Source: Tenodera sinensis (lineage: Eukaryota; Arthropoda; Insecta; Mantodea; Mantidae). From it: DNA of 64,000 nt. A program made the translations under genes and the position numbers. The notes beneath the pieces were generated by a model that made no database searches, was not told where the DNA came from, and was given only the letters and a program-made list of their open reading frames with translations. Where the stretch lies: positions 55,690,971-55,754,970 of the forward strand of contig CM060972.1 of NCBI GenBank assembly GCA_030765045.1, in the 5' to 3' direction. The first letter of the stretch is position 1. Each line of letters starts with the position of its first letter. Below, one piece after another: positions 12,255 to 23,085 of this stretch.

Positions 12255-12783
12255 TATTGCGGTTACTATATTACTGAAATTGTCCTCAATGTATGAAAGA
12301 CCTTCAAACAAGGCTGGTGTAATTATTTGCTTCACTGCACGTATTGCGACATTACAGACTTTTATTATGTTTACAATTCTGTGGTAATATTGACTATAAT
12401 ATACTGCAGCCTGTAGCCATGTCCCCCACCGAGTTACATTTGGTTGTGAATTCCAAGTGTCACCTGTTTAAGTACCTTGATTTTGGAGGGCGTTTTGCGA
12501 AATATCTTTTTCGTGTTGGCTATAAAAGCATTTACATCCGGAAAAGAGGATATAATTTCTTCCGCAACTCAGTGTAAACTATGTGCTAGACAAGCTTCAG
12601 TTTTGGAAATGCTTACTGTATTGCTGTGGCAGCTTTCTTCATTTAGGAAGTCCCGTCCGTAACAAGTATAAACCATTTTTTGTTATTGGACAGACACGAT
12701 ACAGAGAAGAAACAAAGAAAACAACCAAATATAACATACGACAGTCACAAGAAACAGGCTGTTTTGTAGGGATGGGCGTATCA
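12255..12783 (-). pseudogene. hAT-like transposase fragment, copy 1
   Basis: On the minus strand one frame carries QPNVTRWGTWLQAAVYYSQY, the TRWGTW block typical of hAT transposases in insects. Flanking pieces in other frames match hAT copy 2 at 28428-28966 over the whole 0.5 kb. The LDTDRTSYM and HSLYRVAEE segments readable in copy 2 are interrupted here by stops and small deletions. TRWGTW is better preserved here than in copy 2. Both copies lose similarity to each other just after GGGCGTRTC on the plus strand (12771-12780). No terminal inverted repeats or duplicated 8-bp target sites were identified. The frames at 12344-12858 on the plus strand are antisense shadows. Confidence 0.75.
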
Positions 12784-13640
12784 TTTTCTGCTGTACTGCT
12801 GGCATCAAACGCGATACCATTTGAATGTATTTGTCACTACATTGTACGTATCTCATAATATTGTATACACTGCGCAGAACTATTTCAACAGAAAATATTA
12901 ATTTTCCTGCAAATATCCATGCCGTTATACTGATTTCCACTACTGTATTTTTTTATCCTAGAGGTGCACAACGCAGAGTTTTGATTACATTGCATGCTGG
13001 GTAATGTAAACCGAAGATAAATGTCAGCATTTGAGAGCACGTACGCACAAAATATGTTTTTGACGGACAAATTGTTGGCGCAATGTTCCATGTTGAATAT
13101 TCTAGTGCAAGGCACTTTCGCTTGGCCAGCTTTAAGTAAAATGAATAATCACCTGCTGCCAACATTTGCCCGATAGTTTAATCTTCTCATCCATCATGTC
13201 GCGTGCCGATAGCAGCCCCCTCTTTGTTTTAGCTAGAATTAATCTATTCAGTTGAGGGGTTATAGTTTAATCAGCCCGGCGCTGTCGGGAATGGTTCCAT
13301 TTCATGACTGCCTCGCCAATTTAAGTTTTTGCAGACGGAAGTGAGGCGTGCATCAGCACGTGTCTTTTGCTTGCGTGACAAATTAGCTAGTTACGGAACA
13401 CGCCATGTTCTACTCGGAGCCTCTCTCTCTCTTTGTATTACAGGAGATGTTCCAAAATGCATCTGTCTCCCAAATGAATGGGCAACGAACAGCTGCCTTT
13501 CCACTCAATGTTAGAGCAACGTTCCGGCTGTGTTCTATATCCGAGTTCTTCTGTCACCACATTCCTATGTACAGGTGTATAGTAACACAGACAACGCTTA
13601 GCATGTTGCACAGGACATTTAAGTGAATACGTATAACTGG
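12784..13640. other. unassigned sequence
   Basis: Overlapping short frames on both strands (12885-13165 minus; 13329-13680 both strands), none recognised. The 13260-13400 part is slightly GC-richer. Confidence 0.4.
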
Positions 13641-14478
13641 AGGAAGTATTGTATTCCACCCAAAAATCCGATGTCGACATTTCACCGGAAATATCTGTTT
13701 ACAGGCCCCCTGATTACAAGAGCACTTTTAGAAAAACGTGTGTGCGTGTGCGTGTGCGCGTGCGCGTGCGCGTGTGCGTGTGCGTGTGTGTGTGTGTGAA
13801 CAGCGTAACTCAAAAACGAAAAGTCGGTTAAAATTATACCTGATATTTAAGTTTAATACCTTTCAAGAATGCGCCACGAAGATTTGGAAGAAAATTCCTG
13901 CACCTTAACTATCGTTTGCATGGAAAATTATTCGAACATTTTGATTTCTCGAAAATCGCTCTAACAAATTGGGTTAAAATGCCACAGGTTTAAAACATTT
14001 TATGGCAAATGAAATGTATATGTTGTATTTTCTGAATATAGCTCACATAGTCCTGTTTACGCTTGACGACTTTTGCATAGCTAGTAAACCGCAAGAGAGT
14101 CTAAATCCTACTGTACAAAAAATTAGGTCTTGTTAAAAAGAGAATTTATATCCGAATAAATGTTTTTGCTCAGCGAACTATTTCGGATATGTTCCTTGCT
14201 CTTTGTGTTAATTCTACAATACTTTCCACAATTGGAGGACCGGTATTCATTTTCTTATATTTTAACTATCCAAATAACGGAATTTTATAGCTTTTAAAGA
14301 AATGACTCGCTCAAAGCCTACTTTATTCCCACATTGCCCTTGTACCTGCAAAGAAATGAGCAATAAGATAAATTCTGGAAATGTTTATCTCGACTAACAC
14401 AAAGAGGATAAAGGAATAAGAGGTAAGAATATTTGGCACAAGAGTAGAGAAAGTCATGTGAGTGCAACACATCAGTTT
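13641..14478 (+). repeat. MsR dispersed repeat, copy A (full length)
   Basis: Starts AGGAAGTATTGTATTCCACC and ends CATGTGAGTGCAACACATCAG. In order it contains the 5' block with TTTCACCGGAAATAT, the microsatellite (13739-13798), then AACAGCGTAACTCAAAAACG, the GATTTTGAAGAAAATT-type block, the palindromic AAAATTTTCGAAAATTTT-type block, the CATTTCGGATATGTTCC-type block and the 3' end. No protein is encoded: all frames are broken within 60 codons. This copy defines the full layout used for the other copies. Confidence 0.9.
13739..13798 (+). repeat. compound GT/GTGCGT microsatellite inside MsR copy A
   Basis: Alternating GTGTGC, GTGCGC and GTGTGT units, about 60 bp, at the fixed microsatellite site of MsR. 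Confidence 0.95.
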
Positions 14479-15237
14479 GGAAGCTGCGGGGCGTTGAAGT
14501 TTAAGGACTTTTAGATATGCTGATTGCTGTTAATCATATAAGTTAATTTTGAGGGAAATTTCAGACAGTTCAGTCATGCACTTGTAAGGTGAACCCGTGA
14601 ACATTGAAACCAAAATGGGTGCTTAACAAAGAGAGGCGAATTGTACCGTCCCTCGTAGAAAGACAAACCCAAGATATTGCAATAGTATTGCCTATTAATT
14701 CATTCAAGTTCACCATATCCGGGCCACAATAAGTTTATATTATAAAATACATACAATATTTTATTCAGCATCTGAAGTAATTAAAAGTGGAAATATATGT
14801 TAATTGCGCGTGTATGAAACGGCGTCCGAAATCGACGAACTTGCTAATATCACACGAGATGAAAACTAAGCAAGATTTAGGACATCATTCACAAACAATA
14901 GTGGACTTGCAGAGTCCATTAGTAACTGGAAGTGCTGTGCTCAATGTAACTCGTGTGATTATTTTTAACAGCGAACCTTTAAGAACCCTATTTTCTTCTC
15001 CCATCTTATTCCCTGGGAAACCCACCAGATTTCATCAGAACGCCATCAACTGACGGCGAGGCTGTCTCTGGGATTGAGAAGCGCCCTCCTTCTTGGTCTA
15101 TAAACAAAAGCATCGTGGGAGCTCTGGACGGCCGACACGTGGAACTGCACGAGTAGCAACAAACCCTATAAACTTCATATTTTAAGAACAGAGTGCTCCT
15201 GCACATATTCATAATTAAGCCATATTGAAGCAACATC
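14479..15237. other. unassigned sequence
   Basis: Between MsR copy A and a transposase fragment. The 88-codon frame at 14787-15053 has no recognised domain. The last 150 bases might be upstream transposase sequence, but no motif is readable. Confidence 0.4.
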
Positions 15238-15400
15238 TGGCTACAGAACAGATGGATTGGCCGTGCTGGTGATAACGATTGAGAGCTTCGATGGCCTCCC
15301 CATTTGTCGGATTTGACACCCTCGATTTTTTCTATGGGAGTATGTAAAATATCTTGTGTACAAGACTACAGATCGTCTTTGTTCAAGGAGCACGCAACAC
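15238..15400 (+). pseudogene. DDE transposase remnant, WIGR-PDLTP block
   Basis: The plus strand reads NRWIGRAGDND, a stop, then ELRWPPHLSDLTP, and after a one-base shift LDFFYGSM. This matches the RWIGRRG...WPPRSPDLTPLDFFLWG block of the same family as the remnant at 1262-1792. Only this block is readable. Confidence 0.7.
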
Positions 15401-16091
15401 AAAAACCAGTTTTATTTTACACAAGTTACACATGTTTAGAAGTCAAAGGGTGTGGGAATCCTCAATAATCGGCTTCTAGACCATTTACTTTTGAGTTCTA
15501 GCGTGATACTCTCTCTTTCTGTCACGTACACAAATGTAACTAAGAAGTGACACATTCCCAGCATATAGCTTTATTATTTCTTCTTCATAAGGTTTTATAA
15601 TCAGCTGATGGACATTTGACCCCACTAACCTGGTAACAGTTCTCTGTGAAAATGGGGAAAAAAGAAAAGTATGTTACAATTTATACGAAGTGAAGGGGTG
15701 GTTCAGACATCACCTCTATGGATGTTTCGCGATAAGGAAACGCTAGCAGGTAGGTTATGCATAAAATATTGAAACAGGGCTTTTGGAGCTTAAAATCAGT
15801 ATACCTTCCTATGTTACTGGAACGTCCAGCTCGAAAATAAGCAGCTGCGAAAGCACAGTTCATAAAATCCATGTATACTTGGAACAACGATGTCCAACCT
15901 TGTCCCTTTGGAGATGCTTACGTAATTACCCACACAACTGCACCTCTTCTTCCAGTGTCTATGAGTGTAGACACACGGCCAGACAATGACGGACACAAAC
16001 AGGCAATTCCATGGCAGTTTCTAAGTCATATTTTGCATTTTCTGGGAGTGTCCTCAGAATATCTCTTAATTCTGGATGATTTTTGCACAAA
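15401..16091. other. unassigned sequence
   Basis: Opposing short frames at 15681-16104 overlap each other and show no recognised domain. Confidence 0.4.
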
Positions 16092-16445
16092 TGTTAAACA
16101 GTAAGGTAAGAGTCAAAAACGTAGTACGAGAATAAAACATTGTATTTCGTTAAAACACCCAATATATGTCAAATTGTTCGTTTTTCTTTTGAGTGAACCA
16201 TTTCGGAGATATATTTTATTATTCCTTTGAATTTGCCAATACCTATACTTTTCTCAAATAGGGTTATTCGTTTTTTTTTCCCTTGGCATTCCAAAGAGAA
16301 CGGAATAACAAAGGCATCGCATAGCAACCAGCTTTTAAAACTTATATATCGCTTAAAGCCTACTGTGTTCCCATATTCCCCTTACACCTACAAGAGAATT
16401 AGCAATAAGGTAATTTCTGAAAATGTTCATGTCAACTAAAATGAG
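16092..16445 (+). repeat. MsR copy B (3' half only)
   Basis: Begins in the block corresponding to the degraded GTACAAAAATGTAGATC segment. It continues through GTGAACCATTTCGGAGATAT (16193-16212), the AAAGAGAACGGAAT and AAAGCCTACTGTGTTCCCAT blocks, and ends around CATGTCAACTAAAATGAGG. The 5' half and microsatellite are missing, and so are the last 40 bases. Confidence 0.85.
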
Positions 16446-16587
16446 GTAGAGCTACTAAATTGATGAAGTTAAAACCATATAAAATAAATGTGGTAGCGCT
16501 CATCAACTAGGTGATTCCATAATTAGCCTCAAATTTTGTGAGTGGACTCTCCATAGCGTATACAAGGTGAAATAGTCCCATATTTAA

Positions 16588-17080
16588 TATTTTTCGTGGA
16601 CGAGGCTTGGCTCCACCTTCGTGGATATGTTTGTACACAAAATAATCCTTATTGGAGCTCTGGGAAACCTCAAATTGTTCAGGAAGTACGCTTCATGACC
16701 TCCCTAAAAAACATTAAGGTGTATGGTGGGCCATGAGCGGAGGAAGGTATCCAAGTTAAATGTGAATACAGTTTTGCCCTCATACTTAGAGAATTAACAG
16801 ACAGGGAGGGTGATTTTGCCTTTTGAAGACTGCCACGGCTCATCCATCCAACATTTTGATGAAAACAATTAAAAGTGTGTTTGAGGACCAATTATTTGTA
16901 CAGATTTGTGGCCCTATTTGTTCCCCGATTTCAATCTCTAGATAAATAAGGCAAACTCATACAGACTGGAACAGCATTTTTCAATGTGCACTATGGTGAG
17001 TGGTGGATAGCTTCCTAAAGAGGTACCAAACTGTATGAACAATGACGGTGACCGTTTTCAGCACCTTCTTTTGTAAATTT
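16588..17080 (+). pseudogene. DDE transposase remnant, catalytic region to C terminus
   Basis: An open stretch reads VDEAWLHLRGYVCTQNNPYW from 16596, then SSGKPQIVQEVRF and NIKVYGGP before a stop near 16735. This is the DEAWFHLSGYV..QNNRYW block containing the first catalytic aspartate of the family, and the DEA is intact. The next motif is lost. LWPYLFPDFN-like sequence at about 16910 matches the PDLTP-DFFLWGYL block in broken form. VPNCMNNDGDRFQHLL at 17023-17070 matches the usual C terminus (xxCxxxNGDHFQHLL). Spacing between the motifs is shorter than normal, so internal deletions are likely. The 16679-16891 minus frame is an antisense shadow. Confidence 0.85.
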
Positions 17081-20000
17081 GGCATGTTAACTGAATGGCT
17101 GCATGCGCACCATTCCATCATAGCTGCAAACGGCGATGATTGCCCACAGAGCGAACACGAGAAAACCGCGCAGCCGATTCATAGTTTATTGGCTCTCCTG
17201 GTAGAATAATTAGTGATAGTTATCCATTGACTAACTTTAAGACTACCAAGATATTTGTAACAGTCTAATAACTCGAGCAGAAGGCAAGGCATAACCCTTA
17301 TTTAAAATTAGGACTACAGGTTTAAATAAATATTAGCATTCTGCTAAAGACAATTTGTATAGAATATTACTTATGTTAAAGTAATACAGTACCAGCATAT
17401 AAATAATACATAAATTAATATTTAATGGTTCAGTTACACAAATGTGTGAAAAAGCTTAATGGGAATGTATACAAAAATACGAGAGCAGAGGATATATTCT
17501 CATTATAACTATTTTAATCAAATTCTGCTTCCCCTTTACTTGGGTTATTTATTATTTCAATAGAATATCCTCTCAGATCACTTAGCTCAGAGAGTTCGTC
17601 ATTTAGCATTTCCTGCAAAATATCTCCTCTAAAGAAAAATATCTGTAAAGATCACTGATCATTTTCAACCTGCACATCACAACATAAGTTACATTACTGC
17701 AACAATGGCTATATAGGATGACTTAAATTGACTTAGATTGCATTTGATTTTCTTAATATCAGTGTTTTACAAACGTGGCCAAAAATTCCTTTCTTCTTTA
17801 CGTGTATAAGAACCTATAATAAGTATGAAATCGTATAAATTCATATCAATTTAAAATAGCAGAGAAGCCGAACTTATCTAAGTATATTATGATTGTTATT
17901 TTCACTGGAAATGAAACCCATGGATACTTCTTAGTATGCGTTATAGTTCAAGGTTTAAGCATTCATTGGGTGATCCAAATTAAACCACAGACACATAATT
18001 ACCTTCATCTTACATATAAAGAAACCAAAGGACCATGTACCTTGAGTAATTATTAATCGGATTCAGAATGATCATTTAGTTTTTCAGTTCTTATTCCCGA
18101 GACTGCAACGATTAAAATGACGTAACACTATATTTGCAACATGACAGAGTATTAAGTATTTCACACATATTGCAAGTGTAAAGCTATCAAAATGACAGCA
18201 AACTGATCTAAAAAGTGTAATATTAAAACGTTGACATCTTTTTTCAATCGAAATGAAAACTGATGTCTTTAGGGATATTTATTCCTTGAGAAATGTCTAC
18301 GTTGGCCAGCCTACTTAAGTATGGCTGCCAGTTGTTTATATTTCTTTGTGATCTAGCACATTTTTGTTTTGCCTTACAGTTTTTGTATTTTGTAGTGAAA
18401 AGTGAGAGATTTACGTAACCTTGTGTTTGTATATTCGATTTAAAATACCTAGGAATACGAGAATATTGAAGAAACGGAAAAAGTCGGCAAGCCGAAACAA
18501 ATAGCAGGAACAAATGGATATGGTTCCCCTAACCTCAACGCAAACGATGTGGATGGTTATGGTTTGTCTTACAGAAAAAGCTAAAACCTTTACTACAATT
18601 GTATGAATAAATGATAGATAATTAAGGGATAATAGAGAAATTAAATGGTCCCTGAACTTCACTTCTTGCAAGTGGTAATCTGTTTATAAATCATTGTGAG
18701 TTTCCTGTGGGAGCATGTAGTACCAGAGCTATAGTAGCATTATGAGGAAGTTTTATAAAAATTGCTGAGTAGCAAAACACTTATAATTAACATACATAAA
18801 ATACATAATAAAGTATGTTCCACCAAATATACACACATCCAAATGATGAAGCCATCCATAAATAAGCACATCATACTTAATTTGCACGTATAAGCTTAGC
18901 TCCAAATGTGATTAACACATTTAGCATCTCGTATTCCATTAAAAGCGAATTCTCTAAAACTAATACACTTATATAAAAGACACAAAATGCTTTGGTGACA
19001 AGTTTTACCTTGTAGTATTCTGAACAGGAACAAGCAGTGATCCTCCTTTTCAGCCATGGCAAAGTGAACAACGGCGAATATTATCTGTTCCCTGCAGACG
19101 GCAAGCACCTGACAAACAATAAATGTTCTGACTGCAGAGAGAGAGAGGAAGCGGAAGATAGGGCCGCTATCGGCAGGTCCACGTTTCCACGTTGTTCTCT
19201 CTGTGTTTTGTTCTTTTAGTCCATGACAGCAAACTAAATTCTTGCTCACGTTGCTTTATTATTGGAAACATTCTACCACGGGAAGTTACCTCTTACTTGG
19301 CAGCGAGATCTACCTTTCTATGTATGTACGTAATACAACATTAAATTTTAACAATATGTTTCACTGAAATTTCATGCAAATCGAGGAAAAGAAAAATGAC
19401 ATTCTAATTCTGTTCACATTCGTGAATGTGAAAAATGCCTGATTTTTCACCAGACGCCACTGCTAAATGCACTATTGCGTATTTAAATATAATGTGGATT
19501 TTGATGTGAGCTATCCATTCAAATCTTACCACTATTTTCTGGCTATTGACATTCTCAGCATTCTTTTTCTTGCAAAAAAATTATCCAGCAGTTTTTGTAC
19601 TGCATGAAATTTGGCACACAGTTTTATAGACACATAACAAAAACTGCCTTGCTTTTATTTTTAGATGTGCCTAAGCATATATTTTTAATTTTCAGTCGCC
19701 AAAATTACAATTTTAGTCAAAAAACTTTAGCAACCTAAACTGAAGAAGGCACAGGGAAACCTGGGGCAATTTTAAAAGTTTTATGTATTTTGCTACCTGA
19801 AGTTAAAGAATTAGACCAAAGTTTAAACATGTTTGTCGGGAGGGAGTTTTTTAGTGAGGTAATAAAAACAGATATTAGAGCAAAAGGATCAGCTTTAGGC
19901 TGTAACATGTTCGCATTACATCACATCTATGATATAAATTCAGAAAAGCTAGCAGTATGAGTTTAGAATTTCAAATTTTCAGTCCGACGTATCTTTAAGG

Positions 20001-21725
20001 AGAGGCAAAATGCATTCATAGCTTATTCTGCAGTCTTGTAAACGACAATTTCCTTTTTAAGTTGATATATAGGTACTTTGTGATTGTAAGCAGAGTTCAT
20101 ATGTTTTATATGCTTTTTAAAAACCCTACATGTTTGCCGCGAATTCTGCACCAAATTACAGAAAAAATAGGTTGTATCCTCTATGGATTATAATGTTATT
20201 GTAAGCTCCCATTTTGGGGGAAGTTTTGATGCACAAACTGGCGCCACTTATAAAAATGACATATGTCTAAGCAATACAATTTTTGCTTTTTAAGTATACA
20301 TATTTCAGAATTTTAATTTAGTTTCTCCTTCAGCAGTGTCTTCCTTGAATGACATTTTTCAAAAGTTTAATTCAAGGATGATATCGATATATCTTAGTGT
20401 AAGTTAATTGGTTGTGTTTTAAAACATGAATAGCTTAAAAGTTTAAACAAATATGTTGTGCTGTTAAGATTTATGCACCTGAGAAAAACCTAAAAATTCC
20501 CATTTCTATTTGAGTACCCAGAAGTTTTTCTCTCAGTGTGGTAATGGGATATCAAAATGTCATGCAAAATTGCAATAGTTTATCTGCATTTGTTTTAAGG
20601 ATAATGCTTTTGCTCTGCATTTAACTAACTTAATTCTGTTAGTTAAAATACCCCACATGTCAAGCTGTTTTTTGCATCCTATGGAAGATTTTCTTTTGCC
20701 TTTAATAGAAAGAGGACCACATTGAAGTTTTTTAAAATTAAAATTTAGCTCTATCAGAAGAGAAGGATTGCGTTTTGCAGTTTCCCTTCTTATGAATTTT
20801 AGGTTATAGCATATTTAATAATGAATAACAATTATAAACCTTCCAAAATAGTTATGCGAGTCTTAAGTAATCATTCATGAACGCTTGCTGGAAACTATAA
20901 GTTAATTGGTCAAAAATTTTGGAGCTGCAGCATTTTAAATAATAAAAAGCACTGACATATAAGTTATGAAAAAATGACGATTCAAAATAATTGGAACGTA
21001 CATTACAGCACTGTGTTCAAGGATGTTTCAAAAACCTCACAGTGTGATAGATATTTGCAGTATTAGTAAATCACAGACACCAAATGAAAAGACGGAATAA
21101 ATACGGTAAAAAGTAACCTGTAAAATTTTCAGAGATAAATAGGTCATGAATTTAGCAAGTGCAATATTGGCAAGGTAGGACTTAAATCTTCCCTGAAGTA
21201 TCGAAAGAAGAAAAAAACACACACAATCTGAATAAAACCGAATTAACATTAGGATATGTTGAAAGAACGTTATAAACAAAAAGATAACAAAGCTTGCATG
21301 CCGAAACCTACCTTAATATTCCCTGTGATGGAAGCCTCAGGAATTTTAACCTTACATCCCAAACTGTAGGTGCCAGTTCGAACTACAAGGTGCCCATGTT
21401 GACACCCAAAGTGCCTGCTTGAAGATGCTTGACCGCTATTTTCACTGTCTTCAAACAGCCAGTTAGGGCTATAGAATCTTTGGCATTCAATTAGCACAAG
21501 CCATTTTGTGGTACTTGGTTTAGAAATGTTGCAATTAAAGCTGGGGACAATAATTTTCTTATGGACTTTCCATCATAAATCGTTCAAATTACTGACAATA
21601 TAAAGGTAGGTTTTGGCATATCTCCCCAAATTTAGGTTGTTAAACGTTTAAACGTCTTAGCAAGCATGTGTCTGCAACTGAACCGTTTGCAAAACCTTAC
21701 AATGTTAATGAACATTGATTTTTAT
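17081..21725. other. long AT-rich unassigned stretch
   Basis: About 4.6 kb without a recognised element. Frames over 60 codons are few and look like chance frames (18244-18671 minus, 18896-19249 minus, 21037-21497 minus). A GC-richer spot at 19050-19210 has GAGAGAGAGGAAGCGGAAG but no recognisable product. I see no copy of the dispersed families found elsewhere in the window. Confidence 0.45.
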
Positions 21726-22390
21726 TATAACTGGGAGTTATTTCCGGGCTGTTATGCCGTGGTCTGCTGGAGTTAGCCGGCTTCACCCAAGCTGTTAGTC
21801 CCTCCTGGTTGGTTCACTTCAATTTCTCCTTTTATGTGTTGTTTCTTGCCTTCAATGACAGAATACAGTTTCTGTTGTGTTTTAAAGCTTCTTTCTTACT
21901 GAAATTGTGGGGGTGTTTATATATTTCAGTAGCTTCCGTTGTAGCTGGGCATGGTAGTGTGTTACGGATGACAGAATGTTCGTGTCCTGGAACTTAATTA
22001 TGTGTTCGACCTCCGCTTCAGTAACGTGTTGGGCAACTGCGGACTTATCTGTTTGGCCCAGGTGGCACCTTCTTTTGTGTTCGGTGAGTCTGGTGTTGAT
22101 GCTGCGCTGTAAACCGAGCTGCAGGAACAGGGAATACTGTATATACCAGCTGTTGACAAGGTCTCCCGAGTATCCTTAGCTGTGCGTAGTAGATTGTTGA
22201 GTTGCTTTGTGGGCTTAAAGACAGTCTTGACACTGTGTCGCTGTAGTATGTGTTGGTTACGATCGGTGACATTCTGGAAGTAGACTACGACCGTGCCACT
22301 GAAGATGTCCGCCGCAGTTGTGGACTCAACGTCTGGAAACTAACTCCAGCAGACCACGGCATAACATCCCGGAAATAGCTTCTAGTTATA
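21726..22390 (-). mobile_element. Penelope-like element fragment with inverted arms
   Basis: A roughly 665-bp unit. A 51-base arm at 21726-21776 is repeated in inverse orientation at 22340-22390 with only a few mismatches (shared core TTATGCCGTGGTCTGCTGGA). Between the arms, on the minus strand, lies a Penelope-type GIY-YIG endonuclease fragment. The right arm is preceded on the plus strand by CTGAAGATG...AACGTCTGGAAAC, a motif common near Penelope-like 3' ends. Penelope-like elements often carry partly inverted pseudo-LTRs, which would explain the arms. Reverse transcriptase is not seen, so this is a truncated copy. Confidence 0.75.
21840..22150 (-). pseudogene. GIY-YIG endonuclease domain of a Penelope-like element, fragment
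   Basis: The minus strand in one frame reads RSINTRLTEHKRRCHLGQTD, then KSAVAQHVTEAEVEHIIKFQ and DTNILSS. This matches the RSINTRIKEHKR...SAVAEHCLETGHEIKF block of GIY-YIG nucleases carried by Penelope-like elements; the catalytic arginine of the R...EH motif is the likely one retained. The N-terminal GIY and YIG strands are only vaguely visible in a damaged upstream stretch (SCSSVY-type sequence). The frame is closed upstream by stops near 22190 and the domain decays towards 21840. The frames at 21809-22179 on the plus strand are antisense. Confidence 0.8.
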
Positions 22391-22755
22391 CTGACTCCGG
22401 CCATGAAAGCCTACGCTGTCTCATTGGTTTTATTTGTACACGCAAATACATTCACAGTAGTCTTGAAAAAGAACAGAACTGTAACCAGGCTTTGTTATAT
22501 CGGTGTCCGGATTACAGCTTCACTTCTCGGTTGCTTCTAGTGATCCCAGATGATGTTTACAAGTAATTTAGTTAATCATACATTACCACACAAATAATTT
22601 AGTGGCAATATTCACTAATACTTTGTGCTTTTACATACATATGTAACTTCAGTCCACTCACTTTGCATTATGAATTTTGATACATCTACTAAAAGCTTTT
22701 GAAATAGCGTTGCAGTCTATTCATTTCCCAAAGCTTTACCATTTGAACAAGCTAT
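22391..22755. other. unassigned sequence
   Basis: Lies between the Penelope-like unit and the inverted short-repeat pair; nothing recognised. Confidence 0.4.
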
Positions 22756-22870
22756 TTGGTATTGATTATGGCTTCACGGATGATCAGCCGTCCCAAATTT
22801 GTAAATGTCAAGCTTTCGGCTATATCAAACTCCAGCCATCTGAAACTCATTGCCTGCTTCAGGAATATTG
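22756..22870 (-). repeat. CTGAAG...GCCGAAAGC short repeat, copy 1
   Basis: On the minus strand it begins CCTGAAGCAGGCAATGAGTT and contains ATATAGCCGAAAGCTTGACA and GGGACGGCTGAT. It matches the plus strand at 23005-23085 and at 53262-53352. This kind of CTGAAGATGGC...GCCGAAA block is seen near 3' ends of Penelope-like elements in other animals, so a link to the element at 21.7 kb is possible. Confidence 0.65.
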
Positions 22871-23004
22871 ATTACGTTTATAAACATCAAGCTTACAGGT
22901 CTTCTGAACGGAAATATCCATCTCAAAATATATGGTCTTCTTTAAGAACTGAGTGAACCACCTGTGTGGTCCGTTTATTAGATAGCCGTTTATTTATATA
23001 TTTA

Positions 23005-23085
23005 GTGTCTGATGACAGCCATGGAGTTTGATACGGTCGAAAGCACGACATTTATAAATTTGACACGGCTGAACACTCGTGAAGT
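23005..23085 (+). repeat. CTGATGA...GTCGAAAGC short repeat, copy 2
   Basis: CTGATGACAGCCATGGAGTT, then GATACGGTCGAAAGCACGAC, ATTTATAAATTTGACACGGC and TGAACACTCGTGAAG. It is in inverted orientation to copy 1, 135 bp away. Confidence 0.65.

Noticed and set aside
18896..19249. 117-codon minus frame
   Set aside because: No recognised motif and an overlapping plus frame of similar quality; chance-like.
23005..23050. Possible hammerhead ribozyme (CTGATGA followed by GAAA), considered because Penelope-like elements can carry them
   Set aside because: No convincing stem II between the two core boxes, and sister copies read CTGAAGA or CTGAAGC, which breaks the core.
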